Source: Alphaproteobacteria bacterium (lineage in GTDB: Bacteria > Pseudomonadota > Alphaproteobacteria > Caulobacterales > Maricaulaceae). From it: a DNA stretch of 64,000 bases. The number at the start of each line of letters is the position of its first letter. Within the stretch, counting starts at the first letter, position 1. The DNA lies in NCBI GenBank assembly GCA_016124675.1, contig WGNG01000017.1, forward strand, positions 23,877 to 87,876. Direction: 5' to 3'. The notes below the pieces were generated by a model. That model was given only the letters and a program-made list of their open reading frames with translations, was not told where the DNA came from and did no database searches. Below, in pieces: positions 45,634 through 53,262 of this stretch. The translations under genes and the position numbers were made by a program.

Positions 45634-45680
45634 GCTTTTGAAAAAGTTCCTCTGTTAGGGCCACGTGCGAAGTCTAACGC
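45583..45680 (+). repeat. 97-bp element, copy B
   Basis: A direct repeat of copy A, 408 bp further on. It overlaps the last 51 bp of the 80-aa gene, and its terminator stem has decayed. The copies suggest duplication of a locus that ended in this sequence. Confidence 0.75.
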
Positions 45681-45753
45681 GCCTCCGAGATTTTCACTCA
45701 GACAATAATAATACGAAATTAAGCGGTATCGCTAAGGAGCGTAACGCGCGCGG

Positions 45754-46062
45754 CTAGTCGAAAAACCGTGTGCGATCCTCAGCAGAGCTTGCCGACCATA
45801 AAATTTTGTTTAATGTATTAATTACATAACCTATACATACAATGGATAGCGCCCCGACCATAAATAAAATAAGGATCGACCAAGTCTCAAAGCTCCACGC
45901 ATCCCAGCTATATCTTGATGTTCTTTCATGATTATTAAATGCCGAAAAAACTCCAAATAAAAATAATGCTGCAGCAATGCAGTACAAAATCTCGCCTATT
46001 GGCCAACCAAAAAACTCCTTACTTTTTAGCGTTCTGGTCGCTTCTGACGGCTCTTCACTCAT
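45754..46062 (-). CDS. Small two-helix membrane protein, 102 aa
   Basis: A 102-residue protein with membrane helices at about 21-42 and 61-86 and short charged ends. GC content is far below that of its neighbours, marking recent acquisition. It is not recognised. Placement among AT-rich small genes inside a head operon suggests a cargo (moron) gene, perhaps membrane-acting exclusion. Confidence 0.65.
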   Translation of the reverse strand: MSEEPSEATRTLKSKEFFGWPIGEILYCIAAALFLFGVFSAFNNHERTSRYSWDAWSFETWSILILFMVGALSIVCIGYVINTLNKILWSASSAEDRTRFFD

Positions 46063-46169
46063 CGAACTTCATGCTCCCATTTGCAAAACTCGGCCAAGGC
46101 GAAGCGATTTAGGTCGCTATTCAGATTTATATTCAAGGCACAAGTAACTACAGGCGCTAGATATTCCAT

Positions 46170-46343
46170 TCAAAATCCTTTGCGCGTCAGTTCTTTAAGT
46201 ATGATATCTTCACCATTAATATTTATAAACAATTGTGGCCCCTCTTCGTCCCCTGAAAATCCTGTTGTTCCAATCCTACTAGATTTGATTTTGTCTGCTC
46301 CTCGATCTTCGAAATCACCTTCTAAGTACACCATCGTTCCCAT
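46170..46343 (-). CDS. Small AT-rich hypothetical protein, 57 aa
   Basis: Starts MGTMVYLEGDFEDRGADKIKSSRIG and includes PQLFININGEDIILKEL, a compact beta-rich pattern. ATG 46343 follows GAGGG by about 10 nt and lies just after the terL stop. Unlike neighbours it is AT-rich. Not recognised. Confidence 0.45.
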   Translation of the reverse strand: MGTMVYLEGDFEDRGADKIKSSRIGTTGFSGDEEGPQLFININGEDIILKELTRKGF

Positions 46344-46357
46344 TAAATAACATCCCT

Positions 46358-48121
46358 CTATCGATCCACCCACCTACTTCTAATCACCGGCGACAGCTTC
46401 GACTTTGGCGCCGTAGCGCTCGCCAGTTCCGACTCTCGCACGTCCAAGTTTGCATTAATTACGTGTCGCGCGGCAAGGGCATAAACGAGGCAATCGAGCG
46501 CCTCGGCGCGGCGGCCCGGGATACGTTCGAACCGGCGGACAGGCTGGCCCCTCACATAGCGGACGGTTCGGCGTTCGCTTGTCACCTGGTGGAAGTACTC
46601 GGCTTCAAGCCGGTCAGAGAAGCGAAGCGTATTGCCGCGCGCGATCCGCTGCAGGATTTGGGCTTTCAATCCGTCAACGCCGACCAGGAACATGGGCGCG
46701 CCCTTCACGCTGGACCGGTGCAGCGGCGGACGCACGCCGGCCACGCCCTTGATCGCGAGCACCTTGCGGCCGAAACGCGCACGCGTGAAGGCATAGACCT
46801 TTTCGGTCCAGGCGCCGTCACCGGAGTCAATCGCCGCGGCGTCGACCTTCAATCGGCCGCCATTCGGGTGCGGCCAGGACGTGCGCAACAGTTCATCAAG
46901 CTCGGCCCACGTCGAGTCGTCGCCGGGGCTTCCCCAGATCACCACGTGCCCCAGGACGAACGCCGTTTCGCGCCCATGGCCCGCAAACGTGCATTCCAGC
47001 CGGTCCCCCTGGACGTCAACGCCAGCCGTCACGAGCAACACGTCGCCGGGGATCGCATCAAGCCCGAAATCCCCGGCGCGGCTCTGCAGCGCGTCCGGGT
47101 CGATATCCTCGGCGGCCTCGCGCCACCCCTCGGCGAGGATCGTGTTCACGAAAGTCTGCAGCTGGTCCGGATGATCCTTCGCCGCGATGAATTCGGCCGC
47201 CAGCTTCGCCCATGAAGCGTTGGCGAGCGTCGAAATCAGGGCATTGATCCGGAAGCCCGCATGACCGGCCACGTCCGGGCGGGTGATCCGCCAGGCGCCG
47301 GCCGCAGCCATTTGCGCCTTGTGACGTTCGGGGATCAGCGTCTCGCAATGGGGACAGCGAAAAGCGGCGGTGTCCGGGCGGCCCGCTTCCCACTCGATAT
47401 GACGCCACAAGATTTCAGTATGCGCGCCGCACTCAGGACAAGGCACTTCGAACACGCGTTGATCGCTCGCCGCGTAGGCGCGAAGCACGTTCGACGTTTC
47501 CTCAATAGTCGGCGTCGACCCAGTCACGATTTTCCGGTTTGCGAAGGACAGTGTTCGCCGTTCGCCGAGTGTGAGCGGGTTTCCTTCGGCCGTCGGCGCC
47601 ATGGCGTCGGCTTCATCGATCAAGAGGATTCGCACGTTGTGGCGGCGCAGATTGCGCGGGCTTTTTGCCGCCACGATCTTGAGCGATCCGCCCGGAAAGC
47701 GCCGGCTTAGCAGCGTGTTGCGGCCGGACTCGTCCGCCTCGCCGGACAGAAGCCCGGCGACGGCCGGCGAGGCCTCGAAAATCGGCTCCAGGTCGCTCAC
47801 CACGTAGTCGCGGCAATCGGCTTCGGTCGGCAACAATAGAAGGATCGGCGACGGCTCATTCGCCACGAAATTCGCAATGGTGGCGGTTAGCAGCGTGGAA
47901 AGGCCGACGCGAACCGATTTGACCAGCGTCACGCGTTCGACTTCAGGATCTGAGATCGCGTCCGCGATTCCGCGCTGATATGGCCACAGACGGACCTTTC
48001 CAGGAAGCGCCGAGACGCCCGCCGGGAGGTAGAGATCGCGTTCGATCCAGTCAGCGAGCGCGAGGCGCGGGGGCGGCTTCAGTGCGGCGAGCGCACGGGC
48101 GCGCATTGCTTTAATCGTCAT
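46358..48121 (-). CDS. Terminase large subunit (lambda GpA family)
   Basis: The DNA-packaging motor and cos nuclease, 587 residues. The ATPase has the deviant Walker A typical of GpA (VKSVRVGLSTLL) and Walker B ILLIDEADAM. A Cys pair (CPECGAH and CPHCET) forms the GpA zinc site. The C-terminal nuclease half includes VTAGVDVQGDRLE and AIDSGDGAWTEKVYAF. ATG 48121 is chosen, with AGGAAA upstream; a TTG 6 codons earlier is possible. Confidence 0.93.
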   Translation of the reverse strand: MTIKAMRARALAALKPPPRLALADWIERDLYLPAGVSALPGKVRLWPYQRGIADAISDPEVERVTLVKSVRVGLSTLLTATIANFVANEPSPILLLLPTEADCRDYVVSDLEPIFEASPAVAGLLSGEADESGRNTLLSRRFPGGSLKIVAAKSPRNLRRHNVRILLIDEADAMAPTAEGNPLTLGERRTLSFANRKIVTGSTPTIEETSNVLRAYAASDQRVFEVPCPECGAHTEILWRHIEWEAGRPDTAAFRCPHCETLIPERHKAQMAAAGAWRITRPDVAGHAGFRINALISTLANASWAKLAAEFIAAKDHPDQLQTFVNTILAEGWREAAEDIDPDALQSRAGDFGLDAIPGDVLLVTAGVDVQGDRLECTFAGHGRETAFVLGHVVIWGSPGDDSTWAELDELLRTSWPHPNGGRLKVDAAAIDSGDGAWTEKVYAFTRARFGRKVLAIKGVAGVRPPLHRSSVKGAPMFLVGVDGLKAQILQRIARGNTLRFSDRLEAEYFHQVTSERRTVRYVRGQPVRRFERIPGRRAEALDCLVYALAARHVINANLDVRESELASATAPKSKLSPVIRSRWVDR

Positions 48122-48166
48122 CTGCTTTCCTGTATACAATCAGAACGTCATGGGAGGGGCTAAAAG

Positions 48167-48565
48167 ATGAAAGTCCGGTTCGGCGCGAAAATTGACGGGT
48201 GGAAAAATTTCACTGAAACCCAAATAAAGGTTTCCGGCGTTCAACATAGAAGGGCCGCTGCGCTCGAATTTGCGCAAGGGTGCGCAGACGCTCAAGCTCT
48301 GGGCTTTGACGCTTGGATAACGCTTGAGCGTGAGCCGAATAATCCGTATGATAAAAATGCGGTGAAGGTCATTGGACACTGGCCAAAAAAAGGATTCTTT
48401 AGACGCATTGTCAAAAGTCATCATGTTGGCTATCTGCCCATTAAATATACCGAGGCAGCTGCGCCCCTCCTTGAGGCAGGTAGAATGAAAGCTAGGCTCA
48501 TAAGCGTTTATTTTACTGACACTGGGTTTGTTGATATCAATATAATTCCAGTAATACCGCGTTAG
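48167..48565 (+). CDS. HIRAN-domain protein
   Basis: A 132-residue protein that is mostly one HIRAN domain: VSGVQHRRAAALEFAQG, ITLEREPNNPYDKNAVKVIG, then HHVGYLPIKYTEAAAPLL. HIRAN domains bind DNA ends or stalled structures in fork-repair helicases; as a stand-alone protein the job is unknown. A GGAGG lies 10 nt before the ATG. It is inserted backwards between terS and terL, interrupting the packaging module, and its composition is more AT-rich than its neighbours. Confidence 0.85.
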   Translation: MKVRFGAKIDGWKNFTETQIKVSGVQHRRAAALEFAQGCADAQALGFDAWITLEREPNNPYDKNAVKVIGHWPKKGFFRRIVKSHHVGYLPIKYTEAAAPLLEAGRMKARLISVYFTDTGFVDINIIPVIPR

Positions 48566-48578
48566 AATTCCCACGAAA

Positions 48579-49097
48579 TCACTCATGTGCGCCGGCCGCC
48601 TGAGCGAGCACGTTGCGAATCTCACGGTCCAGGGTCGCCAGATCATGCGAGGTGAGATGGGGAAGGCTTTGGTTCACCCGGCCGGGAATCGCCAGCATGG
48701 CGGCGCGCACTTCCCGCAACACGCCCGCCCATGCCGACTCCACGTCCCGGGCGGATAGGAGCTCGCCGCGCGTCCTGGCGTTCGATAGTTCGACCTTTTC
48801 AGCTTGCGCCGCGGCGAGCCTGAGACGTTCGGCGCGAAGTTCCGGATCGTCCGCCTTCGCCCTGCCCCGCGATGCCTTGGCGCGAAGGGATTCAGCATAG
48901 GCGCGCACGCTGGCGCGCAGCTCATACCGCCCGGGGCCGGCTTTCCTCGCCACGCCGTCAGCGGCGAGATTGCGAACATGGCGCGAGGTGATGCCCAGAA
49001 GGTCCGCAAGAGCGGCTTCCGAAATCGTCTCGACGTCAGAGGGCGGGAGTTCGCCGATAAGGTCGAGAATGTCAGGATCGCATGGGGCGGAAATCAT
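48579..49097 (-). CDS. Terminase small subunit (Nu1-like)
   Basis: A 172-residue DNA-recognition subunit. The N-terminal winged helix is ISEAALADLLGITSRHVRNLAADGVARKAGPGRYELRASVRAYAESL, followed by a helical region with RLRLAAAQAEKVELSNARTRGELL, typical of Nu1-type proteins. It pairs with the GpA-type large subunit and implies cos-type packaging. Confidence 0.86.
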   Translation of the reverse strand: MISAPCDPDILDLIGELPPSDVETISEAALADLLGITSRHVRNLAADGVARKAGPGRYELRASVRAYAESLRAKASRGRAKADDPELRAERLRLAAAQAEKVELSNARTRGELLSARDVESAWAGVLREVRAAMLAIPGRVNQSLPHLTSHDLATLDREIRNVLAQAAGAHE

Positions 49098-49242
49098 ATT
49101 TCAAAAGCCTTTGAAACGACAGAAAGCCCGGGGTCAGCGTCCCCCGCAGCCCTACCCCCTCCGGAAGGACCCGCTCGCCGAGATGCGATAAGCGCGAAGT
49201 GGCGGAGGCGGTGCGAGTTTGTCTCAGTGCGATCTGGTTCAT
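49072..49242 (-). CDS. Small overlapping ORF, 56 aa
   Basis: The ATG at 49242 overlaps the primase stop (ATGA) and has AGGAG a few bases upstream. It encodes MNQIALRQTRTASATSRLSHLG... and runs 26 bp into terS. It could be a genuine small protein or simply carry ribosomes from primase to terS, whose own ribosome site is weak. Not recognised. Confidence 0.4.
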   Translation of the reverse strand: MNQIALRQTRTASATSRLSHLGERVLPEGVGLRGTLTPGFLSFQRLLKYDFRPMRS

Positions 49243-51563
49243 CGCCTCTCCTCTCGCTGGAGGCCGGACGCTCCAGAGGCCGGACAACCGGACACCCCTA
49301 AAGGGGTGTTGTCCGGTTGTCCGCCCCGCTTGCCGGGATGTGTCAGGGGTGTTGTCCGGCCTTTGTCCGCCCCTTGTCCGGGTTGTCCGGCCACGGGTGG
49401 CAAATCATCAAAAACCTCGTAAGTACGAGGCGTTGCGCTGCAAACGTAATCCCCGTCGAACACGATCCGGCCCTGTCCGGCCAGCTCTTGCACGGCCCGC
49501 CGATAGACCCGCTTGCGGTTCTCTTCTGACTCAGACCCGGACAGGGCGCGAGATTGTATACACGCCATCCGCCATTCGGATTCATGCACCCGGACAGAGG
49601 CGCCGAAGTCCGGATCGTCCGCCGCCTTCTCGCGCTCGATATCGCATAAGATTGAAAAGGCCGCTTCCTGTGACGGCGACAGTTTCGAGCGGCGCGCCGA
49701 CCCGGCGAGTTCCTTCACAAGGGCCGCCGTGATCGCGTCGCCGTCCTGATCCTTGCCAAGGGTGCGGGTTGCGATCCTGAAGGCGATATCGCGCTCGCAC
49801 GGGCCATTGCGGTTTTTCGTGAGCTTGGCGCGCACGACTCCCTCTTCATCGCGGTTTACCTGCAGAGCGAAATCGAGGGCGCCGTTCAGGACAGAGTGAC
49901 CGCGCGGCGTCCCGCCGTCCGCTTTCGTCCCATGGTGAACCAGGATCACGGTTGCGCCTGTCTCGGCGAGCTTGCGCGACACGGCGACAACCCGCCCCAT
50001 GCCTTCGGCGCTGTTTTCCTCCAGGCCGGGGAAGGCGAGCGCGAGGGTATCGATCACGATAAGGGCCGGACGTCGCGCCCGCGCGGCGTCCAGAAGCGCG
50101 GCCAGGTCCGCACTTTTCGGCTCAAGAAGGTTGCTCACCCCTTCGACCAGCGCGAAGCCGGGCGCGTCGCCGTGCTCGCCGCGCAGCGCCGCGATGCGCG
50201 CGCGCATCCCGTGCGGGTCTTCTGCGGCTACATAGAAGACGGGTCCGCCCCTGGTGCGCATCCCGAAGGCGTCGCGGCCTCGCGCGAGCGCAAAGCCCAG
50301 GTGCGGCGCCAGAAGCGATTTACCGGCGCCGGGCGGGCCGAAAATGCACCCCACGTCCCCGGGCGCAGCAAGGCCTTTGATTGTATACCCTCGCGCGGGT
50401 GCGCGCTCGCATTCTTCAGGGGACAGAAAGGCGAGTCGCGCGGCGGGCGCAGCGTCGGCCTTGACCGGCTCGCGCTCGCCGTACTGGCGCGCGAGATCGA
50501 CCAGCGAGGCGAGCGTGACCGGCGCGCCATGAGTGCGCCCGAAGCCCTTCCAGGTCCGGTCCTGGTCGCGCTGGTCGAACTTCGCAGACGCCGCGCTCCA
50601 TTGTTGCCAGAGAAGCCGGGCCGCCTCGCTTCCACCCGACTCGTGATGCAGCGCCATACCGGCTTTGAGCCATAGATCGCGATCATCGCGCGCAGGCGCC
50701 GGGATCCTGTCCAGAAGTTCGCGCGCCCGCTCATGATCGAGCAAATCGACGCCGGCGAACGCATCATCGGCCGCAGGCGCCGCCGACACGCCTTTGAGCC
50801 GCGGGCCGAAATCATCGCGCAACCAGTCGACGGCCGCGGCGGACGCCAGGCGAATGCAATCGCGCGCACTGTCCAGGCCGCGACCTGTCACGGCGAAATA
50901 ACGCCCGGCAAAATAGAGCTCGACGCCCTTGTGATCGCCTATGGACGCCTTGAAGGCTCGCGCGTCCAGCGTCGCCGGATCATAGGCGAAAAACACCTTC
51001 ACGCCGCGCCCGCCCGGCGACACTTCGACGTAGCTATCGAAGCGGGCGAGCACTTCGCTAGCCCAGGCTTCAAGCTCGCCCGTCAGCGGATCATAACAGG
51101 AGTCCAGGTCAACGCCGCCGAGTGCGAGCCCGCCATGATCGCCGAGGATCAAGCCCACGCCGCCGCCGATTTTCGCGGCCACCGCCTGCGCGTCGGCGCG
51201 GGCGGACCAGGTGGCGGGATCGGTTGCACTTGCGCGGCGCCCAGCCGACGCATAGGGGACCTTCCGCGGCCGCTTCCCCTCTGCGCCTGGTTCCTCGCGC
51301 CAAGCCACCCAACGGCGCCGCATAGCGAGTTCATCAAGGCGCACGGGCGCAAAGCCGTCTGAAGCGTGCTGTTTTTCTTGCTCGAAAAGGTCGCCGGTGG
51401 TAATAGAGGGGTGCAAGTGTTTTTCAGAGCCGTTCCCGGTGCCAGCCGGGGCGGCTCTTTCTTTTTCCGGCGGCCCTCCAGGCGGCTCGCCTATCAGATC
51501 GGCGATCAGGCATTCAGACGCGGCGCCGGTTGGCAATCCGCCTCTAACCGATTGTATTCCCAT
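49239..51563 (-). CDS. Primase-polymerase/helicase replication protein
   Basis: A 774-residue replication initiator-like protein. An N-terminal PrimPol/NrS-1-type domain (about 70-250) has GGVDLDSCYDP, YVEVSPGGRGVKVFF and LYFAGRYFAVTG. A PriCT-type helical region with DRDLWLKAGMALHHESG follows. A RepA/RecA-fold helicase follows with Walker A GPPGAGKS and Walker B ALIVIDTLALAF. The Pro/Gly-rich tail is encoded by TTGTCCG repeats. It is the first gene of the leftward run, with start 51563 only 55 bp from attR and GAGGAG upstream. Confidence 0.88.
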   Translation of the reverse strand: MGIQSVRGGLPTGAASECLIADLIGEPPGGPPEKERAAPAGTGNGSEKHLHPSITTGDLFEQEKQHASDGFAPVRLDELAMRRRWVAWREEPGAEGKRPRKVPYASAGRRASATDPATWSARADAQAVAAKIGGGVGLILGDHGGLALGGVDLDSCYDPLTGELEAWASEVLARFDSYVEVSPGGRGVKVFFAYDPATLDARAFKASIGDHKGVELYFAGRYFAVTGRGLDSARDCIRLASAAAVDWLRDDFGPRLKGVSAAPAADDAFAGVDLLDHERARELLDRIPAPARDDRDLWLKAGMALHHESGGSEAARLLWQQWSAASAKFDQRDQDRTWKGFGRTHGAPVTLASLVDLARQYGEREPVKADAAPAARLAFLSPEECERAPARGYTIKGLAAPGDVGCIFGPPGAGKSLLAPHLGFALARGRDAFGMRTRGGPVFYVAAEDPHGMRARIAALRGEHGDAPGFALVEGVSNLLEPKSADLAALLDAARARRPALIVIDTLALAFPGLEENSAEGMGRVVAVSRKLAETGATVILVHHGTKADGGTPRGHSVLNGALDFALQVNRDEEGVVRAKLTKNRNGPCERDIAFRIATRTLGKDQDGDAITAALVKELAGSARRSKLSPSQEAAFSILCDIEREKAADDPDFGASVRVHESEWRMACIQSRALSGSESEENRKRVYRRAVQELAGQGRIVFDGDYVCSATPRTYEVFDDLPPVAGQPGQGADKGRTTPLTHPGKRGGQPDNTPLGVSGCPASGASGLQREERR
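49281..49390. repeat. TTGTCCG repeat array, candidate cos or origin
   Basis: Six TTGTCCG copies start at 49309, 49317, 49352, 49363, 49374 and 49383, and one inverted copy is at 49281-49287. Several are spaced 8-11 bp. The left part forms a long hairpin (CGGACAACCGGACAC with its complement, a 3-nt bulge and an AA loop) around 49281-49323. The array is inside the 3' end of the primase gene and 184-293 bp upstream of terS, a distance like that of the Nu1-binding R sites in lambda cos. Confidence 0.6.
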
Positions 51564-51617
51564 TGTGCGATTTCTCCTCGGTTGGAGAAAAAGCCCAATA
51601 AAATCAATGATCCGGAT

Positions 51618-51668
51618 CGGTTTTGTAAACCGAAGGTCGGGGGTTCAAGTCCCTCAGCCGGCACCATT
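51618..51668. repeat. attR (51-bp direct repeat)
   Basis: Identical to 39109-39159. It holds only the 3' part of tRNA-Thr, so no second tRNA is made here. Between it and the primase ATG only 55 bp remain for the promoter of the element's long operon. Confidence 0.92.
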
Positions 51669-51708
51669 TTCTCCTGTGCTCACGCCCGTCCGGGCGTTCG
51701 CTTCCTCG

Positions 51709-51876
51709 CTAAAGCTGCGGGCGCGCAGTCGCGCTCTCGAACCCTTTGGGTTCGGGGCTGAAAGTTACCACTCTCTGCAATCCAGTCATGCGCTCATCCA
51801 AAAATCGCCGGTTCACCGCGCCCAACACTCCAAAAAGCGCTAATGAAATCGCTGCGCCAATTTGCCAGTATTGCAC
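51709..51876 (-). CDS. Possible small single-helix protein, 55 aa
   Basis: From a GTG at 51876 the minus strand encodes a protein with a hydrophobic WQIGAAISLALFGVLGAV segment and a polar tail to a TAG at 51709. There is no clear ribosome site. It is outside attR, in an otherwise gene-poor stretch of about 340 bp after the HNH-like gene (51669-52010). Reported as possible only. Confidence 0.25.
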   Translation of the reverse strand: MQYWQIGAAISLALFGVLGAVNRRFLDERMTGLQRVVTFSPEPKGFESATARPQL

Positions 51877-52010
51877 GACAGTTCATCTAACCGTTTGGGG
51901 AAGTCCTTGCGCGATTAACTTGGGGAAATTGAATTGGCATCGCTTCGGCATTCCAAAAGGAAAATGCTTTATCCTCGTGTTGATCCCGCTCGAATACGCA
52001 TTCAAGAAAA

Positions 52011-53087
52011 TCATGTTCGAGATCGATAATGGGCCGCAAATAAACGCGATTGCGCAACCAGTTCGGCCTGAAGCGCGCGCGCACGCTCGTTGTGATCAGC
52101 AGCATCCGCGCGAAAATCCAGTGCTTGATATACGTCAGCTTGATACTCGTACATTGCGGCAAGTATCAAACCAGCCGTCGAGCTCTCCTCTCTTTCAATA
52201 GCTTCAAATTTGATGGTGCAACTTGGATCAAAAATTGGAGTCACCTTCTTAGAGCTCTCGACGAATGGCACAAATTTTCCAGTCGAGCGGTCCGCAATAT
52301 GTTTCAAATGATAGCTTTCGTTTTGCTCGATAACGAGGGGCAGTCGTCCATCTAAGCCTCTCTGAAATATAGTTTGAAATACGCGAATTGATGGTTTTGG
52401 AAACACGGATGGCATGAGCGGATAAGATGGCTTTCGCGTCATTGTAAAACCACTACCTTCGAGGAGCCCAGCTTTCTTCCCATCCAAATGATGCGTTAAC
52501 TTCGTTGGTGCGTGGAACCCGCAGCTTGCGCCAAAAAGATGATCCGCTGAGGCGTTTATGATGATCAGGTTGTTAACCCTAAGGCCAAATACAGACGGAT
52601 GATGATGAAAGGTTAAAGTTTCAATGCCATATGGCGATAGTCCTCTTCGTGTATCGCTCATCGGATAGACAAGCACCATCCGATCTTTTGTAGAAATCCG
52701 GTTTGTAATCGCGAATTTCGGTGCAATATTCGCTGGATTTCCAGTAAGAATTATTTGACTGAGCCACAAGCCCACTCTGACTTTATCCAACCAGTCAAGC
52801 AGGGTCAATGCTTCGCTTACGATTAAGTCGGATCGCGCCTCCATTTTGTCAAAAATAGCACTAGTATTCGCCTCTAGGCAGCTATATTTATTGTTGCACG
52901 ATCCGCACGCAGGCATGACGAGCTGGGACCAAGCAAATCGCCTCGGCTCCATTGACCGTAGATCGTAAGACATCACCACAGTCCGGGCTGGGTCGCCGGT
53001 TCGCCGAATTAACCATTGAGGCAAAACGTGCTCTCGCGTTTTCTCCGCAGGCTGATCTCCGCAGAAGATGCACGTACGTTTGCTCAT
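52011..53087 (-). CDS. HNH-like zinc protein, 358 aa
   Basis: The N-terminus has CIFCGDQPAEKTREHVLPQWL and, 45 residues later, MPACGSCNNKYSCLEANT. Two CxxC pairs frame an EH...P motif, the arrangement of HNH/zinc-ribbon nucleases of the His-Me type. The rest (about 90-358) is unrecognised. Codon use and AT content differ strongly from the core genes, so it is an acquired gene. It lies just outside attR and may be a defence or scar gene from another insertion at the same tRNA. Confidence 0.7.
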   Translation of the reverse strand: MSKRTCIFCGDQPAEKTREHVLPQWLIRRTGDPARTVVMSYDLRSMEPRRFAWSQLVMPACGSCNNKYSCLEANTSAIFDKMEARSDLIVSEALTLLDWLDKVRVGLWLSQIILTGNPANIAPKFAITNRISTKDRMVLVYPMSDTRRGLSPYGIETLTFHHHPSVFGLRVNNLIIINASADHLFGASCGFHAPTKLTHHLDGKKAGLLEGSGFTMTRKPSYPLMPSVFPKPSIRVFQTIFQRGLDGRLPLVIEQNESYHLKHIADRSTGKFVPFVESSKKVTPIFDPSCTIKFEAIEREESSTAGLILAAMYEYQADVYQALDFRADAADHNERARALQAELVAQSRLFAAHYRSRT

Positions 53088-53200
53088 TTCCCGCCCGCTC
53101 GAAATCGCTTCTGAGGGAAGTTTGCAGCAACATTTGATGCGAGCAAGTGTCCTGTATGCTGATCCCTCTGGGGCGGCGGAGCTTTCGAACCCTGTGGCCC

Positions 53201-53220
53201 CTCACCTCACCTCACCTCAC
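53201..53220. repeat. CTCAC pentanucleotide repeat
   Basis: Four tandem copies of CTCAC lie just upstream of the -35-like TTGCCG of the methyltransferase promoter. Copy-number change by slippage could shift upstream promoter elements. Confidence 0.6.
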
Positions 53221-53252
53221 CCCGCTTGCCGCCGGCCCCGCTTCCCGATATT

Positions 53253-53262
53253 TGTCCGGACA
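53253..53262. promoter_or_regulatory. TGTCCGGACA operator at methyltransferase start
   Basis: A perfect 10-bp palindrome whose last base is the A of the ATG. It lies just after a GATATT that could be a -10 box with TTGCCG at 53226 as -35. A bound protein would cover the start of transcription. Confidence 0.6.

Larger units (their letters stand above)
39109..51668. mobile_element. Integrated capsid-forming phage-satellite-like element in tRNA-Thr
   Basis: Exact 51-bp direct repeats bound about 12.5 kb. Apart from the 80-residue and HIRAN genes, all genes read leftward: primase-helicase, small ORF, terS, terL, AT-rich small genes, 197-aa protein, portal, 98-aa protein, protease-capsid fusion, gpW-like, DUF2190, 64-aa protein, integrase. 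Head and packaging functions are present. No tail, baseplate, lysis or classical repressor gene is visible. The size and gene set match capsid-forming PICI-type satellites, which build their own heads and borrow helper tails. A decayed prophage is the alternative, but the phage genes look intact and the att repeats are identical. Confidence 0.82.

Noticed and set aside
48140..48646. A 168-codon minus-strand frame opposite the HIRAN gene
   Set aside because: Antisense to a clear HIRAN domain with a good ribosome site.
51618..51668. A second tRNA-Thr at attR
   Set aside because: Only the 3' part from the anticodon stem is present; the acceptor 5' strand and D-arm are missing, so it is an att repeat.
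39109..51668. Complete prophage
   Set aside because: No tail tube, tape measure, baseplate, holin or endolysin gene is visible, and there is little room for them.
51746..52201. A 151-codon plus-strand frame beyond attR
   Set aside because: Overlaps the HNH-like gene on the opposite strand and has no ribosome site or recognisable domain.
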